The notes under the pieces were generated by a model. It made no database searches and was not told where the DNA came from. It saw only the letters and a list, made by a program, of their open reading frames with translations. Positions 17,105 through 25,469 of a stretch of 64,000 nt of DNA are shown piece after piece (position 1 is the first letter of the stretch; each line of letters begins with the position of its first letter). Position numbers and translations under genes: made by a program. This DNA is from Vagococcus salmoninarum (GTDB lineage Bacteria > Bacillota > Bacilli > Lactobacillales > Vagococcaceae): positions 27,494 to 91,493 of the forward strand of contig NZ_NGJU01000016.1 of the NCBI RefSeq assembly GCF_003987495.1, given 5' to 3'.

Positions 17105-17227
17105 ATTTTGTAAAGTAGAAGTACTTAACAAATTTGCGAAAAAGGCTAGTAATCTCTAAATAAAAATGATATGATAATTCAAGTAAGAGGAGCAATCTTC
17201 TATTTATTAATGCTTGGAGGGAATATC

Positions 17228-17377
17228 ATGCGTGTTCATATCACATTAGAATGTACAGAATGTAAAGAACGTAACTATTTATCTAACAAAAACAAACGTA
17301 ACAATCCAGATCGTTTAGAAGTTAAAAAATATTGTCCGCGTGAGCGTAAAGTTACGCTTCACCGTGAAACAAAATAG
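17228..17377 (+). CDS. rpmG: 50S ribosomal protein L33
   Basis: 49 residues, [20 protein letters not shown]..., the canonical start, with TTGGAGGG before ATG 17228 (the frame is open further upstream, without support). The first CxxC is present (CTEC), while the second pair is reduced to CPRE. It is therefore a zinc-independent or partly degenerate form like B. subtilis RpmGA. It is a large-subunit protein near the E site. Flanked by terminators on both sides. Confidence 0.97.
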   Translation: MRVHITLECTECKERNYLSNKNKRNNPDRLEVKKYCPRERKVTLHRETK

Positions 17378-17387
17378 TCAACGATTA

Positions 17388-17430
17388 TAAAAAGCTAAGA
17401 CCCTTATTTTTAAGAGTCTTAGCTTTTTTT
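17388..17430. terminator. Bidirectional terminator between rpmG and the ABC exporter
   Basis: Stem AAAAGCTAAGACxCTT / AAGxGTCTTAGCTTTT with T runs in both directions, lying between convergent genes. Confidence 0.88.
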
Positions 17431-17440
17431 GTATTTTAAA

Positions 17441-18235
17441 TTAACGGACAGCCATTTTACTAAAGCGTTTCAAACCAATAATAGACATCACTACAGTGAA
17501 TAATAAGATGCCAACTAAGCTGACCATAATCGGCATTGTTTCAGTTGAGGAAGTCATGGCGAAACGTAAGGCTTCATTAATGTAAACTAAGGGGTTAACT
17601 AACACTAACCATTTGATGATTGGAGTTGCTGATAAAGCTGACCAACTAAAGAAAATTGCACCAGTGAAAATTAAAGGCATTAAAAAGCCTGGGAACATAG
17701 CGGAAATTTGCATTGGTTTAACAATCGTTCCGACTAATAAGCCTAAGGCAGCAGAAGTAATCGAACTAATAATTAAAATGCCCAAAAGTAAGAAACTGCT
17801 TGCTAAATCAAGTTGGATATTTAAATGATTTCCCATAAAAATTAAGGAAATTGGTAAGACGATTAAGGCGCCAATCCAAGATTCAATGATGCCGACGAAC
17901 ATCTTCGCCCAAGCAGTCAAACGGATATTAACCGGGGCTTGCAAGCGGTCCTCAATTTCTCGTGAATTATTAAAGTCCATGGAAAGAGGAACAGCAGTCC
18001 CATGAATTCCTGTTACTAGTAAGCTCATTCCAACCATACCGGGGAACATTTGATTAGGAAAATCCGCTGATAAAATCCCTATTCTTGGTAAAATATAACC
18101 ATAAGTTAAAATTAAGATAAAGGGCAACATACCGACTCTAAAGATGAATTCTAACCAGTTGCGCTTTTGAATAACTAAGTCTCGTTTGACCATCGTCCAA
18201 AAGACTTGGCTTTGTTTTATATTAGTTGCTGTCAT
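17441..18235 (-). CDS. ABC-2 type transporter permease (drug exporter type)
   Basis: 264 residues with six predicted membrane segments. The ABC2 motif region is SREIEDRLQAPVNIRLTAWA (the ERE..G.L..L segment of DrrB-type permeases). AGGAGG inside the end of the ATPase gene serves as its ribosome site, and its ATG directly abuts the ATPase stop. It forms an exporter with the upstream ATPase; the substrate is unknown, with drugs or lipids typical for the family. Confidence 0.9.
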   Translation of the reverse strand: MTATNIKQSQVFWTMVKRDLVIQKRNWLEFIFRVGMLPFILILTYGYILPRIGILSADFPNQMFPGMVGMSLLVTGIHGTAVPLSMDFNNSREIEDRLQAPVNIRLTAWAKMFVGIIESWIGALIVLPISLIFMGNHLNIQLDLASSFLLLGILIISSITSAALGLLVGTIVKPMQISAMFPGFLMPLIFTGAIFFSWSALSATPIIKWLVLVNPLVYINEALRFAMTSSTETMPIMVSLVGILLFTVVMSIIGLKRFSKMAVR

Positions 18236-19198
18236 TTATTTGTCCTCCTGGGATTGATTAGTTAATTGAATAAAGATATCGTCTAAAGTTGTGACACTTA
18301 AATTAATACTCTCTAAAGTTTCAGCTTGTTTTTCGATTAAGCTAATGACTTCAGTTAAAAGCGTGTGACTATTATCACCGTAGACAACTAGTGATTTTTC
18401 GTTCTTTTGAAAGACTTCTTTGACTCCTGGCATATTTTTAATCGCGTTAATTAATCTAGGGGTGATTTGATTAAGGGTAATCGAAATCACATTTTTAGCA
18501 GGGACGAGTTCTCGTAATTCAGCCACTGTCCCGATGGCTTTAATTTCCCCTTGATTGTAAATAACGATTCGATCGGAGAAGCGTTCTGGTTCTTCCATAT
18601 AGTGAGTAGTTAAAAAGACTGTTGTCTGTTTTTCTTTATTCAATCTTAAAACATGCTCCCACAAAATTTCTCGGTAAGCAGGATCAAGACCAGTTGTCGG
18701 TTCATCTAAAAAGAGAATATCAGGTTCGTGCATAATCGCCCGAGCAATTTTTAATCGTTGAGCCATGCCACCTGAAAAGCTTTTAACGTATTCATTTTGC
18801 CAATCCGTTAAACCGAAACTCGCTAGTAACTCATCGGCCTTACGGTTTACTTCTTGATGACTCATGCCGAAGTAGCGTCCGTGGTAAATTAAATTTTCAC
18901 GGGCAGTTAAGCCCCGGTCTAAGTTGTTGTGTTGAGCGACGATGCCAACTTTACTTCTGACTAAACTAGGATTGTCAGTAATGCTTTGACCTTGAAATAA
19001 AATCTTGCCAGAAGTTGGTGATAATTGAGTTGTCAGCATATTAATTGTGGTACTTTTTCCAGCCCCATTAGGCCCTAAAAAACTAAAAATTTCGCCTTTT
19101 TTGAGTGCAAAGGAAATGCCGTTGACAGCAGTATGAGTACCGCCGTTTTTCTTTTGATAAACTTTTTTTAAGTTTTGAACTTCTAAAATAGTTGTCAT
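18236..19198 (-). CDS. ABC transporter ATP-binding protein (DrrA-like)
   Basis: 320 residues from ATG 19198, which has TTGGAGGGG upstream (an in-frame TTG overlapping that site at 19213 is less likely). Walker A GPNGAGKST, signature SFSGGMAQRLKIARA, Walker B ILFLDEPTTGLDP and the H-loop TTHYMEE are intact. The C-terminal extension of about 80 residues is the DrrA-type domain. It energises the permease downstream. Twin dyads overlap its promoter, so a repressor that is not encoded next door probably regulates it. Confidence 0.92.
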   Translation of the reverse strand: MTTILEVQNLKKVYQKKNGGTHTAVNGISFALKKGEIFSFLGPNGAGKSTTINMLTTQLSPTSGKILFQGQSITDNPSLVRSKVGIVAQHNNLDRGLTARENLIYHGRYFGMSHQEVNRKADELLASFGLTDWQNEYVKSFSGGMAQRLKIARAIMHEPDILFLDEPTTGLDPAYREILWEHVLRLNKEKQTTVFLTTHYMEEPERFSDRIVIYNQGEIKAIGTVAELRELVPAKNVISITLNQITPRLINAIKNMPGVKEVFQKNEKSLVVYGDNSHTLLTEVISLIEKQAETLESINLSVTTLDDIFIQLTNQSQEDK

Positions 19199-19218
19199 AA
19201 AATTCCCCTCCAATTTTC

Positions 19219-19260
19219 GATTACGTTTGTAATCTATAGCTAGAGTTTACGATTGTAAAC
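19219..19260 (-). promoter_or_regulatory. Twin 16-bp dyads, candidate operators of the ABC exporter
   Basis: GATTACGTTTGTAATC (19219-19234) and GTTTACGATTGTAAAC (19245-19260) are two versions of one inverted repeat, GWTTAC-N4-GTAAWC, centred 26 bp apart. TATAGA between them is a plausible -10 for the exporter. Confidence 0.6.
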
Positions 19261-19430
19261 ACAAAAAGTCAAGTAAATTAATTTAATAACTATTAGTGGG
19301 ATAGTCAGGGTTTATGTTATTATGAGTTAGTAAAGTAGGCACACAGACTAAGGGGCACTTGAAGAAGTTGCTTAGTTAGCTGAAGTTAAAAGCAAGTTAA
19401 TAAAAGTAAAAAAGTTAGGCGGGAAGCTCT

Positions 19431-19994
19431 ATGAAAAAAATCATTCGTCAAGAAGTCTTAGCTAAATTAACTGAACTGTCTCATGACCCTGAGGTGAAGA
19501 AAGCGAAAGAAGCAGAACTACTAACTAAGTTATTTAGTTCCAGTCTTTGGAAAAAGTCAGAAACAGTGGCAGTGACGATTAGTTTAGGAGTGGAGGTCGC
19601 CACTGAAGAAATTTTAGCAAGAGGGCAAGCGGAAGGTAAGTTGATGGTTGTCCCTAAAATCACGCAAGAAAAAGCAATGGTTTTTATTAAGACAAATCTT
19701 AGAACAGTTTATGAAGAATCTGCTTTTGGCGTATTAGAGCCGAAAAAAGGTGTTATAATAAGTAAAAATGATCTTGATTTAATCATTGTGCCAGGTGTTG
19801 GCTTTCGCCCAGATGGTTATCGGATTGGCTTTGGTGGTGGTTTTTATGACCGTTATTTGGCAGACTACCAAGGGAAAACTTGTAGTTTAGTCTTGCAAGA
19901 ACAACTGGTTAGTAATTGGGAACCTCAGCCTTATGATATAGCTGTCCAGCAGTTAATTATTGAAAATAATCAAGAGACAAGGAGAAATGAATGA
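19431..19994 (+). CDS. 5-formyltetrahydrofolate cyclo-ligase
   Basis: 187 residues. The N-terminal basic ATP-binding start is MKKIIRQEVLAKL, and the C-terminal signature is VPGVGFRPDGYRIGFGGGFY followed by DRYL, matching the family (YgfA/MTHFS). It converts 5-formyl-THF to 5,10-methenyl-THF using ATP. Its stop overlaps the rhomboid ATG by 4 bases. The ribosome site (GGCGGGA) is weak. The 170-bp gap upstream holds a TATTAT-like -10 near 19318 and nothing else clear. Confidence 0.95.
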   Translation: MKKIIRQEVLAKLTELSHDPEVKKAKEAELLTKLFSSSLWKKSETVAVTISLGVEVATEEILARGQAEGKLMVVPKITQEKAMVFIKTNLRTVYEESAFGVLEPKKGVIISKNDLDLIIVPGVGFRPDGYRIGFGGGFYDRYLADYQGKTCSLVLQEQLVSNWEPQPYDIAVQQLIIENNQETRRNE

Positions 19995-20737
19995 ATTATC
20001 AACAAGAGATGCAATTAAAACGTTTGAAAAATCAACCTTGGATGGTTTGGCTATTATTAGGCATTCAACTATTAGTTTTCTTAGGCATGACGTTAGCAGG
20101 CTTAGCTCGAGGGTATGGGCTAGATGGCTCACAAGTATCAAGTATTTTAGTCCAGTACGGTGCTATGGACAAGGAATTAGTGATTGTCGGCCATGAATAT
20201 TGGCGCTTAATTTCACCAATTTTTGTCCACATCGGTTTAATGCATTTAATCGTAAATTCCTTAACTTTGTATTTTATTGGCTTACAATTAGAAGGATTAT
20301 TAGGCCATTGGCGTTTTTTACTTGTTTACTTATTATCAGGGATTTCAGGTAATCTGTTAAGCTTGGCTTTTGGTAACCCCCTTGCAGTTTCCGCCGGGGC
20401 AAGTACATCCCTATTTGGTTTATTCGGGATTTTTGTCGCTTTAGGCCGAGTCTATCGTTATCACCCAACGATTCAATTTATGGCTCAACGAATGCAAACG
20501 TTAATTATTATGAACTTAATTTTCAATTTGTTTAGTACGCGAATTGACATGTTAGGCCATGTTGGTGGCGTGATTGGTGGCTTTATCTTAGGCTTGTTAA
20601 TCTCTTTACCTTCAGTTAAAGGTAGTCGTTATGATAGGCTGGAAGTAGACATTCACCAAAAAATCCGAGCAGTCTTAATTTTAGTCTTTTTTATTGGGAT
20701 TTGTCTTTACAAAATTATGAACTACGGTAGTTTTTAA
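19991..20737 (+). CDS. Rhomboid family intramembrane serine protease (GluP-like)
   Basis: 248 residues, six or seven membrane segments. The catalytic Ser is in GASTSLFGLFG and the catalytic His in GHVGGVIGG; HIGLMHLIVNSLTLYFIG is the loop-1/TM2 rhomboid signature. The context (rhomboid, yqgQ, glk) is the same as B. subtilis yqgP/gluP-yqgQ-glcK. It cleaves membrane proteins within the bilayer; substrates are unknown here. Coupled to the folate gene by an ATGA overlap and followed by a terminator. Confidence 0.94.
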   Translation: MNYQQEMQLKRLKNQPWMVWLLLGIQLLVFLGMTLAGLARGYGLDGSQVSSILVQYGAMDKELVIVGHEYWRLISPIFVHIGLMHLIVNSLTLYFIGLQLEGLLGHWRFLLVYLLSGISGNLLSLAFGNPLAVSAGASTSLFGLFGIFVALGRVYRYHPTIQFMAQRMQTLIIMNLIFNLFSTRIDMLGHVGGVIGGFILGLLISLPSVKGSRYDRLEVDIHQKIRAVLILVFFIGICLYKIMNYGSF

Positions 20738-20765
20738 CTAGTTGAAATTTCAGCTAGTTTTTTTA
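20736..20765 (+). terminator. Rho-independent terminator after the rhomboid gene
   Basis: Palindromic AACTAG-T-TGAAA / TTTCA-G-CTAGTT followed by seven T residues; it overlaps the rhomboid stop codon. Confidence 0.8.
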
Positions 20766-20830
20766 TTTGTTAACAAATCTAGCAGAGTGCTGAAAAGTCA
20801 GTTAAAAGATGCTGAAAAACCGATAATTCA

Positions 20831-20860
20831 TTGCCAAAAGACCTAGTTGTTAGGTATAAT
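20831..20860 (+). promoter_or_regulatory. Sigma-A promoter of yqgQ-glk
   Basis: TTGCCA (20831-20836), an 18-base spacer and a perfect TATAAT (20855-20860). The leader to the yqgQ start is about 90 bases and holds a GTCTAGAC palindrome and an imperfect hairpin. Confidence 0.7.
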
Positions 20861-20955
20861 TTAAATTGAGTGGTTTTTAATGAACAAGTCTAGACTAAGG
20901 CCCATTGTGACTTAGCTTAGGCTTGTAGCGATTATACTAAGAGGAAGTGGCAAAA

Positions 20956-21177
20956 TTGAGAACGCTTTATGATGTGCAACAATTATTAAAGCGCTTTGGG
21001 TCATATGTTTATTTAGGCAAACGGTTATGGGATATTGAAATGATTGGCATTGAACTTGATAGTTTGTATCAAGCTGGTATGTTAGACTTGAAAGTTTATC
21101 AAACAGCCAAAAGTGTTTTAACACGAGAGCATGACCTTGAAAGACAGCGAGAGCTCAATCATAAGGAGGAAATAACA
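20956..21177 (+). CDS. yqgQ: YqgQ-like protein, no stop codon: frame runs into glk
   Basis: The segment MRTLYDVQQLLKRFGSYVYL followed by GKRLWDIEMIGIELDSLYQ is a YqgQ (DUF910) domain of about 70 residues. TTG 20956 is chosen because the family begins right before TLYDVQQLL and GAGGAA is 9-10 bases upstream; GTG 20947 is an alternative. In other Firmicutes yqgQ ends in its own stop. Here no stop occurs, and the frame enters the glucokinase gene through KEEITV, giving a potential fusion of about 397 residues. B. subtilis YqgQ may bind single-stranded nucleic acid, and its role is not settled. Confidence 0.75.
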
Positions 21178-22149
21178 GTGAATCGTAAATTAATTGGAAT
21201 TGACTTAGGTGGCACAACAGCTAAATTCGCTATTTTAACGGAAGCTGGTGAAGTGCAACAAAAGTGGAGCATTGAAACGAATAGCGCCGAGGAGGGAACG
21301 TTAATCGTTCCTGATATTATTGCTTCGATTAAACATCGTCTAGAAATGTATAATATGACAAAAGACGACTTTATCGGCATCGGCATGGGAACACCAGGAA
21401 CGGTTGATCGGGAAGCTGGGACAGTCATCGGAGCCTACAACTTAAACTGGAAAACGAAACAAGAAGTCAAAAAAGACATCGAAAAAGCCTTAGGAATTCC
21501 TTTTGCTTTAGATAACGATGCGAACGTGGCTGCTCTAGGCGAGCGCTGGCAAGGTGCTGGTGAAAACAGTCCTGACGTTACCTTTATTACATTAGGGACT
21601 GGTGTCGGTGGTGGAATCATCGCTGAAGGTCAATTGCTTCACGGTGTTGCTGGGGCAGCTGGTGAAATCGGCCATATTACGGTTGAACCAACTGGTTTCG
21701 ATTGTACTTGTGGTAAAAAAGGCTGTCTGGAAACAGTGGCTAGTGCTACTGGTGTTGTCCGCTTAGCGCGAACGATGGCTGAAAGTTATGCCGGTGAATC
21801 AACCTTGAAATATATGATTGATGACGGTCAAGATGTTACGAGTAAAGTCGTTTTTGACGAAGCCGTGGCAGGGGATGATTTTGCTTTGATGGTTGTTGAT
21901 AAAGTTTCCTTTTATTTAGGCCTAGCATGTGGTAATATCGGTAATATGTTAAACCCAACTGATATTGTTATTGGTGGCGGGGTGTCAGCAGCTGGGGAGT
22001 TCTTAAGAAGTCGCATTCAGACTTATTTTAACGAGTTCACTTTCCCCCAAGTTACGGAAAGCACTAAGATTAAATTAGCCCAACTTGGAAATGAAGCTGG
22101 TGTCATCGGCGCAAGTTCTTTAGCATTACAGTTTAAAACAGCAGATTAG
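21178..22149 (+). CDS. glk: ROK family glucokinase
   Basis: 323 residues from GTG 21178, which has AAGGAGG 9 bases upstream, so independent initiation is likely. It starts MNRKLIGIDLGGTTAKFAIL (phosphate-binding loop). ALDNDANVAALGE holds the catalytic Asp, and the ROK zinc motif CTCGKKGCLE is intact. It phosphorylates glucose with ATP for glycolysis. The same frame is open back through the YqgQ domain, so both a free glucokinase and a YqgQ-glucokinase fusion could be made. A rhodanese gene follows 21 bases later. Confidence 0.95.
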   Translation: MNRKLIGIDLGGTTAKFAILTEAGEVQQKWSIETNSAEEGTLIVPDIIASIKHRLEMYNMTKDDFIGIGMGTPGTVDREAGTVIGAYNLNWKTKQEVKKDIEKALGIPFALDNDANVAALGERWQGAGENSPDVTFITLGTGVGGGIIAEGQLLHGVAGAAGEIGHITVEPTGFDCTCGKKGCLETVASATGVVRLARTMAESYAGESTLKYMIDDGQDVTSKVVFDEAVAGDDFALMVVDKVSFYLGLACGNIGNMLNPTDIVIGGGVSAAGEFLRSRIQTYFNEFTFPQVTESTKIKLAQLGNEAGVIGASSLALQFKTAD

Positions 22150-22170
22150 AGTTAGAGAGGAAGCAAGCAA

Positions 22171-22566
22171 GTGAATCCAACATTATTAACGATTAATATT
22201 ATTTTAGCAGCAATCCTTTTAGGAATGGGCGGCAATGAGTTATACCTTCGCATGATGGCAAAACGCTCAGCTAAAACCATTACTGAAGAAGAGTTTAAAG
22301 AGCGAATGAGAAAAGGTCAAATCATTGATGTTCGTGAAAAATCATCCTTTGATGCTGGTCATATTTTAGGGGCTCGCAGTGTTCCTTATTCAATGTTTAA
22401 ACAATCTCAAGGGTCATTAAGAAAAGATTTACCAATTTTCTTATACGACCAAAAGAAAACCTTAAGTATTCGCGCAGCTAATGTGTTACGTAAAAATGGC
22501 TATACGGATGTTTACATCTTAAAAGGTGGATACAACGGCTGGACCGGTAAAATTAAAAAGAAATAA
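22171..22566 (+). CDS. Membrane-anchored rhodanese-like protein (YqhL-like)
   Basis: 131 residues from GTG 22171, preceded by AGAGAGGAAG. One N-terminal membrane span (TINIILAAILLGMGG), then a rhodanese domain with IIDVREKSSFDAGHILGARS and YILKGGYNGWTGK. The usual active-site Cys position reads FLYDQKKTLSIRA, with no Cys in the loop, so sulfurtransferase activity is doubtful. Cotranscribed with glk as in other Firmicutes. Role unknown. Confidence 0.88.
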   Translation: MNPTLLTINIILAAILLGMGGNELYLRMMAKRSAKTITEEEFKERMRKGQIIDVREKSSFDAGHILGARSVPYSMFKQSQGSLRKDLPIFLYDQKKTLSIRAANVLRKNGYTDVYILKGGYNGWTGKIKKK

Positions 22567-22568
22567 TT

Positions 22569-22608
22569 AAAAAAGTTTGAGAAAGATATTCTTCTCAAAC
22601 TTTTTTTG
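22569..22608 (+). terminator. Rho-independent terminator of the glk operon
   Basis: Stem AAAAAGTTTGAGAA / TTCTCAAACTTTTT around AGATATTC, with a T run. Confidence 0.9.
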
Positions 22609-22618
22609 TAGTAAATAA

Positions 22619-22649
22619 TTGTGAAAGCGTTCTTTTAACGTGTTATAAT
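22619..22649 (+). promoter_or_regulatory. Promoter of the universal stress gene with a cre-like sequence
   Basis: TTGTGA (22619-22624), a 19-base spacer and TATAAT (22644-22649). Within it TGAAAGCGTTCTTT (22622-22635) matches 12 of 14 cre positions, including the CG core; catabolite control is only a suggestion. Confidence 0.5.
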
Positions 22650-22676
22650 GAAAGTATTAAGAGAGGAGTGCTTTCA

Positions 22677-23117
22677 ATGTTAGAAACATACCAACGAATA
22701 TTAGTCGCTGTGGACGGATCTGATAATAGTAGTCGTGCCTTTAAACATGCAGTGGCGGTGGCGAAACGGAACGAAGCCACACTCTATATTTTACAAGTCA
22801 TCAACGACCAAGCCGGTTCTTATAGTCCTTTTGCTTATGGGGAGATTATGGATGGGGAACAAAAAGCTGCTGAAGCAGAAATGGAAAAATACGTCAGTTA
22901 TACAGCCAATCATCGTTTGAAAAATGTGGTGCCTCTCGTTCGGTTAGAAAATCCTAAAACAAGTATTGCCCGGACAGTACCTGAACAATTTGAGATTGAT
23001 TTAATTATAATTGGGGCAACTGGTCGTGGAGTTGTTAATCGAATGATCATCGGTTCAACAACAAATTACGTCGTTCAACATGCTAAATGTAACGTTTTAG
23101 TAGTAAAGCAACATTAA
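22677..23117 (+). CDS. Universal stress protein (UspA family)
   Basis: 146 residues from ATG 22677 with AGAGGAG upstream. It starts MLETYQRILVAVDGSDNSSR and has the ATP-binding pattern GATGRGVVNRMIIGSTTNYV (G-2X-G-9X-G-S/T) near the C-terminus, so it probably binds ATP like MJ0577. It is cytosolic and monocistronic, with a good TATAAT promoter, and is flanked by terminators. Confidence 0.94.
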   Translation: MLETYQRILVAVDGSDNSSRAFKHAVAVAKRNEATLYILQVINDQAGSYSPFAYGEIMDGEQKAAEAEMEKYVSYTANHRLKNVVPLVRLENPKTSIARTVPEQFEIDLIIIGATGRGVVNRMIIGSTTNYVVQHAKCNVLVVKQH

Positions 23118-23121
23118 ATTA

Positions 23122-23169
23122 AAAAAAGTTAGGAAGGACTGTCATTGGACAAGTCTTCCTAACTTTTTT
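23122..23169. terminator. Bidirectional terminator between the stress gene and rnjA
   Basis: Long stem AAAAAAGTTAGGAAG-ACT / AGTCTTCCTAACTTTTTT with one bulge and T runs on both strands, between convergent genes. Confidence 0.9.
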
Positions 23170-23171
23170 GC

Positions 23172-24848
23172 TTAATTATCTGAGGTTAAAATCATTGGTA
23201 AAATCATTGGATGTCTTTCGGTTTTTTCAACTAAGAAAGGATCTAAGGTTTTAACAATAATGTCTTTTAACATTGCTTCATTACAGTTTGGCTCTTTTAG
23301 CGCTTTATTAATTGCACGGGCTAAAATCCGTTGGCATTGATTAATCAAATCTCCAGATTCACGCATGTAGATAAAGCCACGAGATAAAATATCTGGACCA
23401 GCCATAATTTGTTGTTTTTTATAGTTAACAGTAATAACCGCTAAGACAAGGCCTTCTTCTGAAAGAATCCGGCGATCACGTAAAACGATGTTACCGATAT
23501 CGCCAACTCCGTTACCGTCGACGTAAACATCACCAGCATTAAAGTGACCAGCAACACGAGCGCTTTCAGGTGTTAAGGCTAAGACATCACCATTTTCTAA
23601 AATGTAACAATTTTCTTTTGGCACACCAGTATCTTGGGCAAGTTGGGTATGAACTTTTAACATCCGGTACTCACCATGAACAGGCATGAAGTATTTAGGA
23701 CGCATTAAGCTTAACATTAATTTTTGTTCTTCTTGACCACCGTGACCTGAAGTATGGATGTTGTTAACTTTTCCATGAATCACTTCGGCACCAGCTTCAG
23801 AAAGTAAATTAATTACTCGGTTAACACTTGTAGTATTGCCAGGAATTGGTGAACTTGAGAAGATCACGTTATCACCAGGTTGAATTGAAATTTGACGGTG
23901 AGTCCCGTTAGCAATTCGACTTAGAGCAGCCATTGGTTCACCTTGAGAACCAGTACATAAGATTAACATTTCGTTAGCAGGGACACTGTTGATTTGACGA
24001 GCGTCAATAAAAGTATCATCTGGTACGTTGATGTAACCAAGTTTTTGACCATTGATGATGGCGTTTTCCATACTTCGCCCAAAGACTGCGACTTTACGGC
24101 CGGTTTTAACAGCAGCCATCGCCGTTTGTTGAAGACGGAAAATATTGGAAGCGAAGGTAGCGAAAATAATTCGTCCTTCGATTTTCTCGAAAATATGTTC
24201 AATTGATTTACCAATCGTTTTTTCAGATTTAGTAAAACCAGGAACTTCGGCATTTGTACTATCAGATAACATACACAGAACGCCTTCTTCACCAATTTTA
24301 GCCATTTTTTGTAAGTTAGGTGGGTCACCCACCGGAGTGAAGTCAAACTTGAAATCCCCTGTACAAACAATATTACCTGAAGGTGTTTTAACAACAACAC
24401 CTAATGCATCAGGAATACTATGAGTCGTTCGGAAGAAGCTGACTGCGGTTTTCCGGAATTTAATGACAGTGTCTTCATTAATTTCATGAAGTTCTGCTTC
24501 CCGTAAAAGGCCGTGTTCTTCTAGTTTGTTTTTTATTAAAGCCAGCGCTAAAGGTCCAGCATAAATCGGAATATTCACTTGTTTTAATAAGTAAGGGACG
24601 CCACCAATATGATCTTCGTGGCCGTGAGTAATAACTAAGGCTTTGACCTTTTTGATGTTTTGCACGATGTAGCTATAATCTGGAATTACATAGTCAATTC
24701 CAAGTAAGTCGTCTTCTGGAAATTTAATCCCAGCATCAACAATAATGATTTCATCTTGAAATTGTACCCCGTATGTATTTTTTCCGATTTCACCAAGTCC
24801 ACCAATGCCAAAAACACCTGTTTCATTGTTTTTTATATTGGGTTTCAT
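23172..24848 (-). CDS. rnjA: Ribonuclease J1
   Basis: 558 residues. Metallo-beta-lactamase motif HGHEDH at 75-80, beta-CASP domain in the middle ([20 protein letters not shown]), and the conserved [10 protein letters not shown] loop. The C-terminal domain is complete. RNase J1 is both a 5'-to-3' exonuclease and an endonuclease in mRNA decay and rRNA maturation. The gene directly follows rpoY with one base between them, the arrangement seen in B. subtilis (ykzG-rnjA), which is why I call it J1 rather than J2. Confidence 0.95.
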   Translation of the reverse strand: MKPNIKNNETGVFGIGGLGEIGKNTYGVQFQDEIIIVDAGIKFPEDDLLGIDYVIPDYSYIVQNIKKVKALVITHGHEDHIGGVPYLLKQVNIPIYAGPLALALIKNKLEEHGLLREAELHEINEDTVIKFRKTAVSFFRTTHSIPDALGVVVKTPSGNIVCTGDFKFDFTPVGDPPNLQKMAKIGEEGVLCMLSDSTNAEVPGFTKSEKTIGKSIEHIFEKIEGRIIFATFASNIFRLQQTAMAAVKTGRKVAVFGRSMENAIINGQKLGYINVPDDTFIDARQINSVPANEMLILCTGSQGEPMAALSRIANGTHRQISIQPGDNVIFSSSPIPGNTTSVNRVINLLSEAGAEVIHGKVNNIHTSGHGGQEEQKLMLSLMRPKYFMPVHGEYRMLKVHTQLAQDTGVPKENCYILENGDVLALTPESARVAGHFNAGDVYVDGNGVGDIGNIVLRDRRILSEEGLVLAVITVNYKKQQIMAGPDILSRGFIYMRESGDLINQCQRILARAINKALKEPNCNEAMLKDIIVKTLDPFLVEKTERHPMILPMILTSDN

Positions 24849-24849
24849 C

Positions 24850-25065
24850 TTAGTTAAACACCGTTAATGAAAACTCTGTATTTTCTTTTTCATAGTCCAA
24901 GTGGTTACCATCAAGTAACTGAACTAATTCAATGTTGTATGGGGTATTGTCTTCAACTAATTGACGAGCAGCAACTTCTGTTTCGGCTTCAATATATAAA
25001 ACCTGTGTTTGCTCTCTTTTTGGGTTTCTAATCTTTGTTGCTTGGTAGTATACTTTGAAAATCAT
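24850..25065 (-). CDS. rpoY: RNA polymerase epsilon subunit
   Basis: 71 residues starting [20 protein letters not shown], with the RpoY (YkzG/DUF1447) pattern [18 protein letters not shown] and [17 protein letters not shown]. It is a small auxiliary subunit of Firmicutes RNA polymerase. The ribosome site GAAGGAGAAT precedes ATG. Cotranscribed with rnjA. A perfect 6-bp hairpin lies just upstream of the ribosome site in the leader. Confidence 0.94.
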   Translation of the reverse strand: MIFKVYYQATKIRNPKREQTQVLYIEAETEVAARQLVEDNTPYNIELVQLLDGNHLDYEKENTEFSLTVFN

Positions 25066-25394
25066 ATATCATTCTCCTTCATGCATAGTTTGCTATGCGT
25101 ATTATTATTATTATTGTTGTTTATAAAAACTAAGATTTGAACACACCAAAATCAGGCGAAATTCACCTACTTTTTTTATGAAACTCTCTATAACACTGGT
25201 TACTAGAGAAATGAAACCTTGAATTCGTCTCATTTTGTTTGTATGTAGACTTACATAGCTAACTGTTTTATAAAAGATGTGTGCATTACAATTAAAATAA
25301 TTCTATCATAATTTCAGGAATAAGTATAGGAAGGAGGTAACAAAGAGTCTTTTTATATAATAGGTAAAGTTTGTTTTCGTCTTTAATTGTGTGC
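25066..25394. other. Intergenic region: long leader of rpoY-rnjA with hairpin and ATT repeats
   Basis: About 330 bases without a supported gene. Seen: a hairpin GCATAG-TTTG-CTATGC (25083-25098) immediately before the rpoY ribosome site, five tandem ATT triplets (25101-25115), and AT-rich -10-like sequences near 25300-25320 on the minus strand. If transcription of rpoY starts there, the leader is over 200 bases. Confidence 0.4.
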
Positions 25395-25418
25395 TATATT
25401 TAACTAGTTAAATATAAT
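25395..25418 (+). promoter_or_regulatory. 22-bp perfect palindrome overlapping the ABC exporter promoter
   Basis: The core ATATTTAACTAGTTAAATAT (25396-25415) is a perfect palindrome that extends one pair on each side. TATAAT at 25413-25418 overlaps its right arm and would be the -10 of the exporter operon. The TTAACTAGTTAA centre is typical of MarR-type operators; the protein is not encoded nearby. Confidence 0.6.
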
Positions 25419-25469
25419 GTGTATTTTATTCCTTAAAATATGCTGTAAAGAAGGATTGGAGATGATTAG

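Noticed and set aside
17228-17377. rpmG as a zinc-replaceable duplicate under Zur control
   Set aside because: The second Cys pair is degenerate, but no Zur-box-like palindrome is seen upstream and the locus is the standard housekeeping one.
19261-19430. 6S RNA or other structured RNA before the 5-FCL gene
   Set aside because: In gammaproteobacteria ssrS precedes this gene, but here I see no long interrupted hairpin or terminator; the gap looks like an ordinary leader.
23963-24423. Open frames overlapping rnjA in other frames and on the other strand
   Set aside because: They lie fully inside a clear RNase J gene, have no ribosome sites and show low-complexity shadow translations.
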